From Sclerodactyla briareus (taxonomy: Eukaryota > Echinodermata > Holothuroidea > Dendrochirotida > Sclerodactylidae), in contig JAODTK010005595.1 of NCBI GenBank assembly GCA_026419785.1, positions 62,001 to 126,000 on the forward strand: DNA of 64,000 nt. The letters run 5' to 3'. Below the pieces are notes generated by a model. The model had not been told where the DNA came from and ran no database searches. It worked only from the letters and a program-made list of their open reading frames with translations. Of this stretch, positions 33,340 through 45,317 are shown piece by piece. Both the position numbers and the translations under genes were made by a program. Within the stretch, counting starts at the first letter, position 1. Every line of letters starts with the position of its first letter.

Positions 33340-35689
33340 CCCTCAACCAACCCTCCCTAATAATTTATGCTCTGTGCTCTCTCTGATGACAAAAGCTGGG
33401 ATATGCCAGCCTTGTTATAGTCCATATGTCTGTGGGCTCTGTATACGCGTAGTCATTTTATTAAAACAAGATATGACATATTTTATAGCTCTGGTCTCGT
33501 GTCAGTTGTTGTACCTATTGGTGAACTAAATGTTTTACACTGTAGGTAGTTAGTGGTTGTCAACGATGGCTTTGTGAGATTCTGGGATTCTGCAATGCTG
33601 AATGTATGGTTTAACCCAGACATTTGTCTTGTTACGTGGTAGCAAGGAAGGCGGTACGTTTCATTCCGGGGGTGATCGGGAGGGGGGCAGAGGTGGTGAG
33701 AGAGTCTCTGACCTTTGGAGATAAATTGATGATCGGTATCTACTGACTCGTGTAAGATGAATGATTTTGAATTTGCGGAACATGGCTTTTCTTCATGGCA
33801 AACAGTGATTGCCGACATGTTCTGAGTTTTGTAGACTAACATCATAGTTATTCATTGCCACCCACACACATACTGTATCCTTCCCCCCCCCCCACCCCCC
33901 CCCAAAGAAGATTCATGAGAATTCTTGACAACATATTAACTATTATGCCGGAAATAGGGGTAGTAAAAGCAGAAAAGAAGCGATTACTGCTTGTGAAAGT
34001 CAGTGGAAGAAGGAAGGGGTGGGTTGGAGAGGAACCATGAGCAATACATATGCAGTGGTGTGCCCTGGGCGGCGGGGGGCTGGGGGCGGGTGGAAAACCC
34101 TGCCAGTGGGGGGGGGTCCCAAGGTCACAACAAAAAAAAACACAGAAAGAAAGGTGAAAGAAGAAAACAAGCTGGAATTGGAAATTGATCATAATGGGAT
34201 TAGTGGGTTGTATAGCCTACGAGGCCAATTTGTTGCACAGCAACGCATTTAAAAAAAAAAAATTCATCCAAAACATTTTTGGGAGAATACTTTTTTGTCA
34301 TTAAATGTGTTTGTGATGAGCAAAAATTTGTCAATATAAACTAGAAATGGGCCTGTTGTTTTCCCACATGAATTTGCCACATTTGGTTCTATAGGGAGCG
34401 AAAATCTAATTATTCTCGAAGGGGACCTCTCCCCAGACCCCATCTTCCCATGAGGAGACCCCCCATGCGGGAATCCCCCAAAAAATATCTCGGTACCGTC
34501 GATGTATGATGGCTATGATTATCTCCGATCCCCCTGACTCCTGGGGGTTTACCCGTATTGAAGGCCGTATGTGATCCATCTGTCAGTCTCTGTCTAGTAG
34601 GAACAACTATACGCGTGTAGTAGTAGTGTAGACATGAATGATAATGTGTCACTGAAGGTCACATTTACCAATCATACTACCATGTGGGTATGACAGGAAT
34701 TAAATTAATTAGTGATTGTGATATGAGGGCGGACCAACTGTAAACCCATTTAAACAGGCGGTGCATAATTTCAGTTAAGAATATCGTGTTAACAACCTAA
34801 CACAGCTGAGTGGGGAGTTGCATTCCTTCTGCCAAGAAATATATTTGTTTTGTCGGGACCATACAAACACCAACTAGGTTTCATACGTTCCACAGGCGAC
34901 ATCACACAACAGACACAAACCGGAAGGCTTTTCCAAGGTCATGTATGAGGCTTTTACCAACCAGATGGGGGCAAACTTAGCAAACTAATATTCGTACAAA
35001 GATATTGTACTTCGTTTGAAGATGATGAAGAAAAAAACACAATGCTGGGTCGTACAGTGTGATGTCACTTTGTGCTGCGCGTTAAAGCGCAGTACACTGT
35101 GATGAAAATGCATACAAATAATGATATAAAAATGACCCACTCCACACACAAGCCTATCATTCCCGGGTCAGCGTCAGATCCATGAGCGATAAACAATGAA
35201 CTTAAACGATAAAACTATTGACCAATCAGGAGGATGTTTACTGTGTTGTCACAGCCTATTCAGCTGTCTGTCATTGCGGGTCATTGTTATGGTGTTGTAA
35301 CAAATCAATTTGAAGTCCAGAACCTTCAAAGGAATGCCCAATGGGAATCGTTAATACACATTGATTCATACTCATCTTGCCAAAGTCGTTTACAAAATAT
35401 TCGAAGATTGAAATGGAGGAAATGTCCACCATCGCCAGTCCAATCCTAATTGTTTTGGCCCAGAAGGATCACCTCAAGAAAGCTGGTACTAAACAGCAAG
35501 ATTTCTCATGTCAGAGGATGATCATAGTGATAGTTAGCATGAAAACTCCCAATGTCCAAAGATCTGGTGATGCCAATATGTTGTAAATAGAATAATTTGC
35601 TCAGTCATGCCTTGCTTCTTCTCACCTTTATAGGCCAGGCAAGATGTTGCAGGAGCCTTGTGATGCTATTTGATCGGGAAGCTCCACAT
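33340..35689. other. No gene recognised
   Basis: C/G runs at about 33884-33903 and 34108-34118, A-run at 34250-34262. A small hairpin CTGCGC...GCGCAG lies at about 35077-35094, inside a larger imperfect 'tacagtgt...acactgtg' palindrome. A frame at 35411-35583 (MEEMSTIASPILIVLAQKDH) is weakly protein-like only. Confidence 0.3.
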
Positions 35690-35690
35690 T

Positions 35691-36070
35691 AAAGGACAAT
35701 TCAGCCAAAATATTCAAATGTCATATTGATGTGCATTGAAAATCATTCCAATCGAACTTTGGTCATGGCTCATAGGCATGTTCGGTTCTAAGTTACAAAT
35801 TTTTAACGATTAAATTTGTCATGCTAAGTTGGTAATTTTGCAACTTGGCAACATTTGATGAAGTCATACTAGCAATTCTGAAGAAAATGTTAAGAATATG
35901 TATAACTTTTCCCCTATCATTGGTAGAATGACATCATGAAAGGTTGCCAGTTGCCAAAAAACCCAAATCATATGAAATTAGAGTGAAAGCCATTATCTTC
36001 CCAAACCGAACATGCTATAACCTGGAACAAAGTGATATTTGAATGTTTTTTTCTTTTTTTAGTCTCTCGA
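35691..36070. mobile_element. ~380-bp foldback/MITE-like element
   Basis: Nested inverted arms define it: AAAATATTCAAATGTCA (35707-35723) against TGATATTTGAATGTTTT (36033-36049), 15 of 17 pairing; GCATGTTCGGTT (35776-35787) against AACCGAACATGC (36004-36015), perfect; and 'ttgcaacttggcaac' against 'gttgccagttgcc' nearer the centre. The edge 'ttaaaggacaattcagcc' is typical of short DNA-transposon derivatives. Non-coding. Confidence 0.68.
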
Positions 36071-36231
36071 ACATTATAACACCAAAAAGAGTATTAATTT
36101 GACTGGACTTTGCATTAAACCATATCAGCTTCTCAAGTTAATTGATTTGTACGATCCATAAATTGAAGAAGCTAATTCCAAACAGGACAAACAAGTTGAC
36201 TTCTGGTCTTTCCGCAGTCGGTTTGTATTGA

Positions 36232-36352
36232 GGTGTAGTGTCTCGAGACCGGCCGTCGGTCTCGAGACCAGTTTTTGCTGGTCTCGGTCTCGAAACCCCC
36301 CCCCCCCCCCATGTGGTCTCGGTCTCGACCCTATGGTCTCGGAAATTCTTCC
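36232..36352 (+). repeat. GGTCTC-rich element end, copy 1
   Basis: Begins 'gtgtagtgtctcgagacc', then repeats of GGTCTCGGTCTCGA with a C-run (36296-36310). The same motif in the opposite orientation lies at 38320-38449. Confidence 0.55.
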
Positions 36353-37117
36353 GGCTCGCTTCGGACAGCAAAAATATTGGTGTCGTCTTTTTTATTCGGA
36401 ATAATTATAGTCAGCAAAAAATCATCCAGCATTTCATGCATTGCGCTTTGCTTGAACTAGCAAGGGGAGTGGGCCTTTAAGGACTTGGGTCAATGTGGGA
36501 AACATTGGCCAGGGACAGTACCTAGAGCCAATATTGTTGCTAGCTTCAACTTGTGGCAGTCACACACAAGTAGTCACAGTACAGTAGGCAAAGAGTAAAG
36601 AAGCATGGTAAATGGTTCATCGTGTTGCTCCTAGTGAAGGATATATAGGGCTCTTCTCTATGGTGTTGCTCCACTATAAGAATGCCTGTATTTGACAGGG
36701 GATATATTAGGCATTTAGTCAATCAAATTGCTCCGAATAAGTGTTATGTGTCTGTTTCAAACCTGGATAGATCCGTCTTCCACGATTTTGGAAGCTGTAT
36801 TGTTAGGACTATTCAACCTAATTTCTATCCACCGAATATATTGATACCTAATCATGATGAAAAAAATGATTGAAAAAAAAGAACCCTGGCCTATAAACAT
36901 GGACCCGTTACTATGCTACCCCGATAAAAAACTCAAGCAGGCACTAAACCCTGATGCGTGTAGAGAGAAGGAGAGGTGAATCTTTATGGTGTTTCAGTTA
37001 CTAATTTCGTGGGGAGGAGGGCGCATTAATTGGTAATTAAATTATGCTATACTGCCGTAGCCTAAATGACTACATTATCATGTAATGACTGTGAACATGA
37101 CTTGTTTTCGATTTCAG

Positions 37118-37302
37118 CTGGGTTAGACCTTTTGACATTGGACCATTTTCGCAAAGTTGATCTGACATTCGCTGCACAGGCCTTGAATGAGGAATTGTTC
37201 TCAGTACCTTATTTAACGTACCTTGGATGCTTCATTGGCTACTTTGTCATGGAGTATTCATCCCATGGTCAATCAATGGAGTATTTTCAAGAGCTTTTCT
37301 AG
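37118..37302 (+). CDS. Candidate terminal coding exon, unknown protein
   Basis: A very good acceptor (cttgttttcgatttcag, AG at 37116-37117) opens a frame GLDLLTLDHFRKVDLTFAAQ then ALNEELFSVPYLTYLGCFIG and YFVMEYSSHGQSMEYFQELF, to a stop at 37300-37302. Helix-like, leucine-rich, with a hydrophobic stretch near its middle. No family recognised. An internal exon ending earlier is possible, although no good donor was seen. Confidence 0.38.
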
Positions 37303-38319
37303 CAATTCAGGCCTACGATGTACTAGTAGTACTAGGCCTAGCCCCAGTGGGGCAATTGTTGTCCCAGGGGTATTTGCTAGCTGTTGATTAGTTGAGAAAT
37401 GACATCTTAAACTGTGCTGGTATTTGTGAAAAGTGCCACAAGTAGAAACCTGACTAAACACAGAATTCTCATTTGACATACGGTGAGGCCTATAACGTTA
37501 CAGTACATGGTATATGGAATGGTATCCAATCCTCGGACAGAGGTAAGGGTACGTCATGCATGTGAAGGGGTCAAGTTTTGGTTTGATTTTGGAATCTAGA
37601 GATAGGGCAATGGATGGAGACACAATAGCGTCCCCACATAGGGAAATCGGGTGCCTGGGTGGAAGGGGGAGGGGGAAATACGACATAAGAAGCTAATTGG
37701 CCCTACAGAGAATGAGAGAAATGATAAATAATTTCCTGTTTAGGAAGCTGTAGTATTCTGAATGCTTGCATGAAGGATGCAGGGAAAGAACGCTCCCAGA
37801 CAAGGAAAGAGGTAGACCAAGTGAAGAGGTGGGAGGTTCAAGGGGCTCATCCAGGGGAGTCACAGTGGCAATTGTTACTTGTGTATTGGTTGCCATATTC
37901 AGTAGTGGTTGAATGACATAGAGGTCAGTCTCATCCTGGCGGGTGTCTTCACAATCTGATTTTTACATTTTATTTTAAATGTGATAGGCCATGAGGGTGT
38001 GTATTTTGGTTCATGGCTTCACTGATAAATTTAAGCAACATAGAGAGGGGGTGGTGGGCTGACCGGAATGGGCGGGGGCATGCATGCTCACATGGCACCA
38101 CCCTTGATTTATGCTCTGTGGTTACACCTATTCCTCGTCGATTGTGGGAGATGTCGGAAGTGTTTTTTGGCTTGTTTTTGGCAGATTGTAGAAAACAGCA
38201 AATGTATACAATGAGCAATGTTGTCGATCATGTCCAAAAATATAGCATGTGGGGTAAAATAGGCCTACAATACAGTTCTGACTCGCATTGTTGCCCGATA
38301 CACTATATACATTCGTTCT

Positions 38320-38449
38320 TCGGTCTCCGATCTTGGTCTCGGACCTTGCTTGTGCTTCGTCTCGTTCTCGCATTGTGCTTCCTGGTCTCGGTCTCGTTCC
38401 CGCACCCCTGGTCTCGGTCTCGGATGTGCCGGTCTCGACTACAACACTG
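38320..38449 (-). mobile_element. GGTCTC-rich element with hAT-like end, copy 2
   Basis: Repeats of GGTCTCGGTCTCG end in 'ggtctcgactacaacactg' (to 38449). Read on the minus strand this is CAGTGTTGTAGTCGAGACC, matching the CAGTGNTG-type tips of hAT transposons. The 170-codon open frame that crosses it (38013-38525) is repeat-derived. Confidence 0.55.
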
Positions 38450-38759
38450 TTGTAATTGGTGTCACAGTCATACAGCTATGTCTATGGATCAGATTATGAA
38501 TCTTGTCAGCTTAACCATCTATTAGCTGATCATGAGAGATAAGAGATTTGATGTGATGGCTGATGGGTACTCCAAATTAGGAATGTTTTCCACCAGTTCA
38601 AGAAGAGAATTGTCATAACCACATTAGGAATGGGACAACCTCACCACCTGTGGCAGTCTGAGGTCAGGTGGCAATTGCAATGGTCAAAATATTGGTAGTG
38701 GCGGGTGGCTGATTGACATTAAACCACTTTGTACAACATTCACTGTTCACTAGTGCAGT

Positions 38760-38865
38760 GGCCATCGCCAGAGGGCGATTAAGGGGGTGGTGGGGGTGGT
38801 GGTGAGGGTGGGGGGGGGGGGGTGGTGAGGGTGGGGGGTGTGTGGGGGGTGGCCTGGTATTCCCG
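38760..38865 (+). repeat. G-rich (GGTGGGGGT)n tract
   Basis: Many runs of three or more G separated by T or TGA. It has strong potential to form G-quadruplex structures on the plus strand. Confidence 0.75.
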
Positions 38866-39727
38866 TCGGGGCTGCAAAATCAGCTGATTCTGCTTTCCCT
38901 GAACATCTGCTCCCCCCTCTCCCTCCTGGATTGAAAGCCGGGTGGGGGGTGGCTATCTTACTGATCTATCTTGCATGATGTTCAACTATATACATTCGCC
39001 TGGGGGGGAGGTGAGCATTTTTTATGTCAACAAATTACACCATTATAGGCAATGATAATTTAGTTTCATTTACCTATTGCTGAATGGGGTTTTTTGCTTT
39101 GGGCAAACTAAACATCCAATTGTCACTGGCATGCTTCCTCCCAGTTTTTGTAACCTTTGCAGGGATGATATACAATAGCCAGTCGCCTAGCCTCTGTCTG
39201 GACTGAACTGATACTCAGTTAATCCAGAGTCTGCAACTTGAGAATTTCCTTGAATGATTGCTTTCTCCGGTCCCATTGGTCCGGGAGTAAAATGAGAACC
39301 CTACCCATTTGAGATAAGGACAAATTAAATTTGATACCTTTAATCCCTCCATGGAAGTGCTGTAATTGCTCAATTAGAGGGCTACAAGGATGGTTTACTA
39401 GTCACGTAACCCAGTTTTACTCGGTTCTTCCCATCTCACACTATAGTGGAGTTGATTTGCTTTCAGGTATCGTTCCCAAGGAGGAGTTCCCTCCTTGCAA
39501 TGTGAGAAACTTTTCCTCCTGCTAATTGCCCTGGGATTAGTTTCACTTGAGCTGTGTAGAGTTGCTGTGAGCTGCACATGCAGTACTGTAGCTAGGGAGC
39601 TCAAGCATGTTCCAGATATAAAGGTCCTACATATAATAGTTCATTATCACTCTGGCTGCTACCATGGATTCCTGGTGCAGTGGCCAGTGAATGTTGTTAA
39701 TTTTCTCGCTGTATGTGCGTGTTCCAG

Positions 39728-39810
39728 GCATTTTGTTCTTTGGAATACTGGACATCCTTCTTGCAGTGTTCTTGTACTGGAGTTGTCTTCGGAGACCTGA
39801 TGATATTTAA
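39728..39810 (+). CDS. Candidate last exon of a membrane protein
   Basis: An acceptor (tgtatgtgcgtgttccag, AG at 39726-39727) is followed by ILFFGILDILLAVFLYWSCL then RRPDDI and a stop at 39808-39810. This is one hydrophobic helix of about 18 residues with a short, positively charged then acidic tail, the look of a single-pass or multi-pass protein ending in the cytoplasm. No upstream partner exon was identified. An overlapping frame (39495-39797) starts with a signal-peptide-like stretch but is not otherwise convincing. Confidence 0.33.
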
Positions 39811-40261
39811 ACAGTGGATTCTATTTTTCCTCCAGCTAATGAATATATTCAATGCCTTGAATTTGTTTACAGGCTGTAGAAAACTGTTTGAGCAGTCCAA
39901 GGAATTTTTTTTGTTTACAATGCTCCTGATTTGTTGTGTTTATTGTGCCTCATGAATTCTCCCAGGAGTAGATGTTACAGAATCTTAAAGCTGTTTGTAG
40001 TGTTAGGATTCTTTGTGTGTGTTCGTATAGATCTATACAGGGTACAGCATTTCCCTGATCTATAGCACTTGTGTTCACTGAGCAGTGTCAGTCTTAGTAT
40101 TGTGATTTGAATTATAGGCAGTTAATTGTTCATTTTCTTGAGCTGATTCTCTGATGTGGTTCACCATGTGTGCTGGTTGACTGGTACCAGTCTCTATTCA
40201 TTCCTGTAAGCTGCTCTTTTCCCAGTCCATTAATTGTGCCACTTGGTATGAGGATATGGAG

Positions 40262-40330
40262 CAGTGGTCCCCAAACTCTTCAAGGCGGGACCCATTTCAT
40301 GTAGCGCTATCCAAGCGTGACCCCAAGTTT
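40262..40330 (+). mobile_element. hAT-like element terminus
   Basis: CAGTGGTCCCCAAACTC followed by 'gcgggaccc' and 'cgtgacccc' is the form of hAT MITE ends (CAGTGGTYCCCAA...GCGGACCCC). The partner end was not found, so this is a fragment or a diverged copy. Confidence 0.45.
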
Positions 40331-41491
40331 GTGTCTCTGGAATAATGGAGATGTGCAGGCATTCACCACCTGTAGTTACGGTAGTTGGTATGTGGAAACA
40401 ATATAGTGAATATACAGAAGCACGGTGGCCAGCGATAATGAGCCAAAAAATAACGCCTGATTCACTCAGGAAAAACGCTAGAACGGTCGCTAATAAATCA
40501 CTATATATGAGTTTTCAGGGTGAATTTTGTGGAATTTTTACTGTGAACGTTCAAATTCGGGTAATTTTGGGTACCAATCATATTTTTTATATATTTATTT
40601 TGAAACAAGCCTGCGACCATACGAGAACTGCTTCACAACACCAGTTGGGGGCGCGATATAGGGTATATTAATATATTCGATCCTCGCACCACCAACCTCC
40701 CATTCCCTCTCCCTACCCTCGCCCCCCTCCCATCCTGCACATGACATAGCCTGGAGCCTGTAGTAGTGTCAAGTAGAATCCCCTCATAAGACACTATTCA
40801 GATTTCTGATAGCAATACCCTTCCCTTCAAAATAGGACATGAACTGGTGGTCTGAAATATCATTTGTCATGTTCAGTTGCTATTTACGTTACATGGTTTT
40901 GCCCCATTCTTCAATGAGACATAGGCTGGAGTCAGCAGTTTGAATTGTCGAATATACACAGTTTTTGGCTAATAATGAGTTCAAAAGGTTCTCCCGACAA
41001 CTATATTTAAAATTCGTGGCCATCTTTTTGGTTAAATATCAGAGTAATGCATTAGGAAAAAATTTGAATCAAATAAGGTCGTATAATGCTCCAGGTAGGT
41101 AAATTTTGAAAACCAAATTGATGGTGGATGGGGCGAATAGGCCATTCTTCCTTCCTAAATAAACAAAAGTTCAAGGCTGCAAGCACTTTTTTTTCTTTAT
41201 GAGTGATGGGAAAGCCAGGTCAAATTCTGGTATTGAAAAGGTTGTGATGTACTGTTCCAATGTTTTGTTCCTCATCTATTGGGCTATTACAGAATTTCAC
41301 TTTTATCCTCGAACAACATTACCACATGACTGGAGGCATCAAATTAAGAGAATCGGGGTTCGGAGCTGGAAACGTTGACAATGATTGGTCCCCCTCCTCT
41401 TAAGAAACCATCCTAGTTCAATTTTAATTGGCAGTCAATACAGTTAAATTGTTTGTTAATCCTATAGGGTTTCTGTTGTGTGTTTGTTCAG

Positions 41492-41640
41492 TGTCTTTGG
41501 GCACTCCATGGGCCGGTCTGGCGGTGGCCAACGAATTGATTGTTTCGTTTTCCAGAGAGATTGTCTGGAGGCGATCAGGGCCAACATCTCACATAGACAT
41601 TCATGATGCATATGCCATAGATAGTACATCATTAGGGAAT
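41492..41640 (+). CDS. Candidate alpha/beta-hydrolase exon (nucleophile elbow)
   Basis: A strong acceptor (tttctgttgtgtgtttgttcag, AG at 41490-41491) is followed immediately by VFGHSMG, the Gly-His-Ser-Met-Gly nucleophile elbow of serine hydrolases (Ser codon at 41505-41507). Dropping one base at about 41514 continues as GLAVANELIVSFSREIVWRR, the small-residue helix expected after GHSMGG. Without the shift the frame reads GRSGGGQRID and soon stops. The downstream part (HIDIHDAYAID) is not family-like, and the exon end is unknown. The subfamily (MGLL, ABHD or thioesterase II type) cannot be decided. Confidence 0.42.
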
Positions 41641-41764
41641 TTGTTGTGGGTGCACTTCTTATTAATACAGCGTATTCCTCATTCGTGATCACTGTATGCA
41701 ACCCTCGTTGATGCAGCTTGTTGATCATGGCATGTTCTGTTACATTGGGTTAGGTTACCAGCCA

Positions 41765-42030
41765 GTGGCATACCCACGGGGGGTGGGGGGAGGGGTGTTT
41801 GGGGGTCAGAACCCCTCATGACCCAAATGATCAATAAATACTTTCCACACAAAAACTGTTCTTTGCAGTTCAGTAGGGTAGAGGTTTTGCAGCTGTTTTT
41901 TAGCAAATATTGCAGAGCATTTGTCTAGGGGCCCATAAATTGTACTATTTGCCAATAGGGAGGGTGAGGCAAAATATGAGGGGGCACTTCCTTGGGTTCC
42001 GACCTCACAACCCCCCCAAAACAATTTCCA
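41765..42030 (+). repeat. 'gccaatagggagggtgag' repeat family, copy 3 of 3
   Basis: 'tggcatacccacggggggt', G-rich tract, 'tttgcagttcagtagggtag', 'ggttttgcagctgtt', 'aggggcccataaattgtac', 'tttgccaatagggagggtga' and 'cacttccttgggttccg' follow the family order. It matches 22495-22830 most closely. Confidence 0.77.
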
Positions 42031-42488
42031 GCCTGTTTATCAGTCCGCGTGATGCGTCCCATGATAGAAAAGGACGGGGATAGCAATGAACATCCATTTG
42101 GAGAACAGTTGTATAGATCTATTTCACCTACTCTACTTACCCCTTATCCGAACCATTCTCCCCCCCAATCTGCTAACCGAGTGTCTTGGGCATTTTAACA
42201 TAGTGACATAGAATGCATACCCTAGCCTTGAAAAAAGAGAAGGGTGAGGGGTGCCACCGGTACTATGTTAAAATGCCAACACTCGGTATCAATATTGAGG
42301 GGGTCCATGGTCGATAAGGGGTAAGTATTCGTAGGCTCACAGATTCACAAACCCGTACTGTTTTGTTGATTATTGCCTGAATATTTGGCTATTGTATTTA
42401 TAGGTCATTGCACTCAATACTCATTGTGGGAGAAGTATTTATTGTTTGCAATGTTAATACATGGAATGAATACATAGTTGGGGCAATG

Positions 42489-42627
42489 GGTCCCCCTAAA
42501 ACGGCAAAAGTTGCGGCAAGCAAAAAGTGAGAGACACACCATATGGCATCCTGAGTGCTCACAGTTTTATTGATGCCCAGAAAAGTGATGAAGTGCCAGG
42601 AAAGCTTTTGCTTGCCGTGAGGGGACC
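42489..42627. mobile_element. 139-bp TIR element (GGTCCCC...CGGCAAGCAAAA)
   Basis: The left end GGTCCCCCTAAAACGGCAA and the right end read in reverse, GGTCCCCTCACGGCAAGCAAAA, share the same boxes. The left arm also has an internal duplication 'cggcaaaagttgcggcaag'. No coding capacity. Confidence 0.6.
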
Positions 42628-43089
42628 AAATTCACAAGACACATCAAAAATAAAAAACAAAAACCAGAAAAAAGTGGGAACAAAATATATAGAGTTCCGA
42701 TTCTGTATTGTCTATTATTTTGTATTTTCAAGACGGATTGAGTTGAACATATAGGTACGGGATGTTCTCACAATTGAAGTTTTGCCCAAGAGAGGAGAAT
42801 GACCCTTGGCAGTCCCAGGTCTACTCCCTCCCATCAGTTATATTTTCGCCACAGACACATGCAATTTGCTCTAGAGAAATAGGTTAGTGAATGCCCTGGC
42901 CAAGATTTTTTCCTCCATCCATAATTAATGCTGAATGAAAGTTACCAATTCCCTGATGTTGATTTTTTGATAACTCATCTTGTTTAGAAACAGCTCAAAG
43001 TTTTTGAAGGTGTCTTGGGCAGGGAAGCAAGAGTTCCTACATAATCAATCATTTGCCATTTTGGCAAAAACTTGTTTTTGTTTCGTTAG

Positions 43090-43215
43090 CAACGAGAACG
43101 TCCTATTTGGACACCGATATTGGTGTTGTTTGAACATTTGGAGACCATTTTTGCGGGATAAGGAGGACACGACACATTCTGCTGTCTGCACGATGAGGGT
43201 TTCAAGACAGATAAG
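43090..43215 (+). CDS. Candidate 126-nt exon, unknown protein
   Basis: An acceptor (cttgtttttgtttcgttag, AG at 43088-43089) and a donor-like AGATAAG|GTAGGT bracket 126 bases. One frame is open throughout: NENVLFGHRYWCCLNIWRPF then LRDKEDTTHSAVCTMRVSRQ. A second frame reads QRERPIWTPILVLFEHLETI then FAG and meets a stop. The second looks more protein-like at its start, so an indel within the exon is possible. Its exit phase could join the microexon at 44679. No family recognised. Confidence 0.33.
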
Positions 43216-44678
43216 GTAGGTGGAGATATGACTGATTCTATTTTTGACATCTTTTTTATTACCGGTATATACCATTTGGACGGACTATGATCAAGCAATC
43301 GACAGAATAGCAAGGTTCACAAGACAGTAGTCCACCATGGTTTTTGATGATTGATCTAATTTTGAGTTTGGGAGGTAGCAGCTATTGAATTTTCTCAGTT
43401 AGAGGAAAGCTACCAGGGCTGCAAATACTTCTTTATTTTCAGGGGCTACTTTCCATGACCTTGGGGGACTTTCAATGGCTATCTTTGCCCCCTGCCCCCC
43501 TGTATTTGCACCCCTGACACTGCATGGTAGGGTAACTGAGGTTGAATTGTAGGGAAGGGAAACTATAGTACAACCCATAGTCAACCATGTTGCTATGTGA
43601 GTGATTGACTTGCAAAGTTTTGTCCATATTCTTCAGAGAAATTAGTGAGAGTCCCTATTGCACAATAATGCATGATGCCAACGTTGAACAACACAGAGAT
43701 AGCTTTATGTTTGTGTGTATTTTTGAATGAACTCTGGCAATGCACTGGCGCAGTTGTCCTCTGCATCGGACACCCTAGCCATAAGCTATGACTTCCTTAA
43801 CTATTTTGGCAGAAAACATTCATCACAACTGGCAACCCAGTGAATAGCCTCTTTGTAAATTATCTCGCAGTTGTCCTTCCACAAAATCTATTTCACTTGT
43901 TCAATTGACCCGTACTGGGCCTGGACCTGAACCTCCCCACATCCATTCGTTCAAAGAAAGTACAGCCCCCCCCCCCCCTCTTATCTCGTAGAGTAGTCCC
44001 CGCCTAGATGATGGTCACACTGGTCACTGCTATAATGCACAAGTCAATAGCAAGACACGCCACTAGACCCCCGGGGAGGTTCGTGATTTTGGACGCACAT
44101 GTGCGTTTGGTTCGTCAATGTACGAAAATTTTGGCCAGGAAAAAAAATTGGGGGGGTGCTGTACTACTAAGTATTCTGACGTGTATGGACTGACAGCTTG
44201 TAGCCTCAGCTTGTAGCCTCATATGCAAATGGTCACTCACAAAATGGGTTTGAGATACGTCATTTCATCTATTTTTCACCTCCATATCGTGATGCAGGGG
44301 TGTATCATGGCACACAAATATACGCCGCACCTAACATCCATTAACGGACCACCCCTGGGGGTCTATGGATGCGTAGGCGTTATAGTCTGTCCCCCAGTTA
44401 AGAGACGTCATACTCAGGGAACTTGTGATGCTTTGTTTTAGTGGATGTTTCCAAAAAGTACCCCCCCTCTCCATCCCCCCTCCCGGTTTAGACACAGCCA
44501 ACCCTTCCTGTTTCATGACATTTTGTAGAACTACTCTTGTAGTGTACTTCTCCACAGATGGCAATGCTTTCCAAGAAATCCTATCGTATCTCGGAAATCA
44601 TGCAGCAAGTTGTCCTTTTTAAACCCACTTGGTTTCATGTTTTGTTTAACACTGCAAACTTACCCCTTCTCCCTACAG

Positions 44679-44710
44679 CAACCACCAGAATCTGTGGTCA
44701 TCCTTGAGAG
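44679..44710 (+). CDS. Candidate 32-nt microexon (QPPESVVILE)
   Basis: Excellent signals on both sides: a polypyrimidine acceptor (accccttctccctacag, AG at 44677-44678) and donor TTGAGAG|GTAAGC. The frame QPPESVVILE with two bases left over joins in phase to the exon at 45318, giving an open reading to a stop there. Function unknown. Confidence 0.42.
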
Positions 44711-45317
44711 GTAAGCAGGAACGAGGAGGACTCTTTCATTTTCAGCTGGTACCATAACCGTTATTATGGTTAAGGAATCCTATCTCTGATAGGTGGCTTC
44801 GAGTTCCTTCTATTTGGTCCACTTAAACTCTGGTATGGATTGAGTTAAAACAAGAGAAATCCACAAAGCTGATCCTTGACCTTTAATACTCCAATTAAGT
44901 TTGTTGGTGAGGTTTAATTTCCGATGTGAGATGTCGGATTATCAACCCGAGGGTCCATCTGTGCCCGCTGTCTCCTTGTTATCAGGGAATGGAAGATGCT
45001 GACCAGTGTGTTTCTGGTTGTCATATTTGTTACTACTCGTGACAATTTTTGGCCATTGAAGAATACCCTGTTAGAAGCTGTGCTTTTGTTGGGGCATTTG
45101 ATAGGAGTTAGTCCCATAATTTTCAGTTGTCTCCTTCCGGTCATGGACTCAAGGGAGAATGTTGGGTTATAGAGTTTCCCTGTTAAACGGAGACACGGTA
45201 AGCCATATAGCAATATCAGATGTTACAGGTGAAGGAGGTTGTTGAATTTAGCTGAATCTAGCTTATTGTATAGAAGGCCGTGAATACTGCTATAGGCCTA
45301 TGCATTCTCCCTTCCAG

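Noticed and set aside
38013..38525. 170-codon open frame
   Set aside because: Its second half is the GGTCTC repeat and the first half has no splice or family support.
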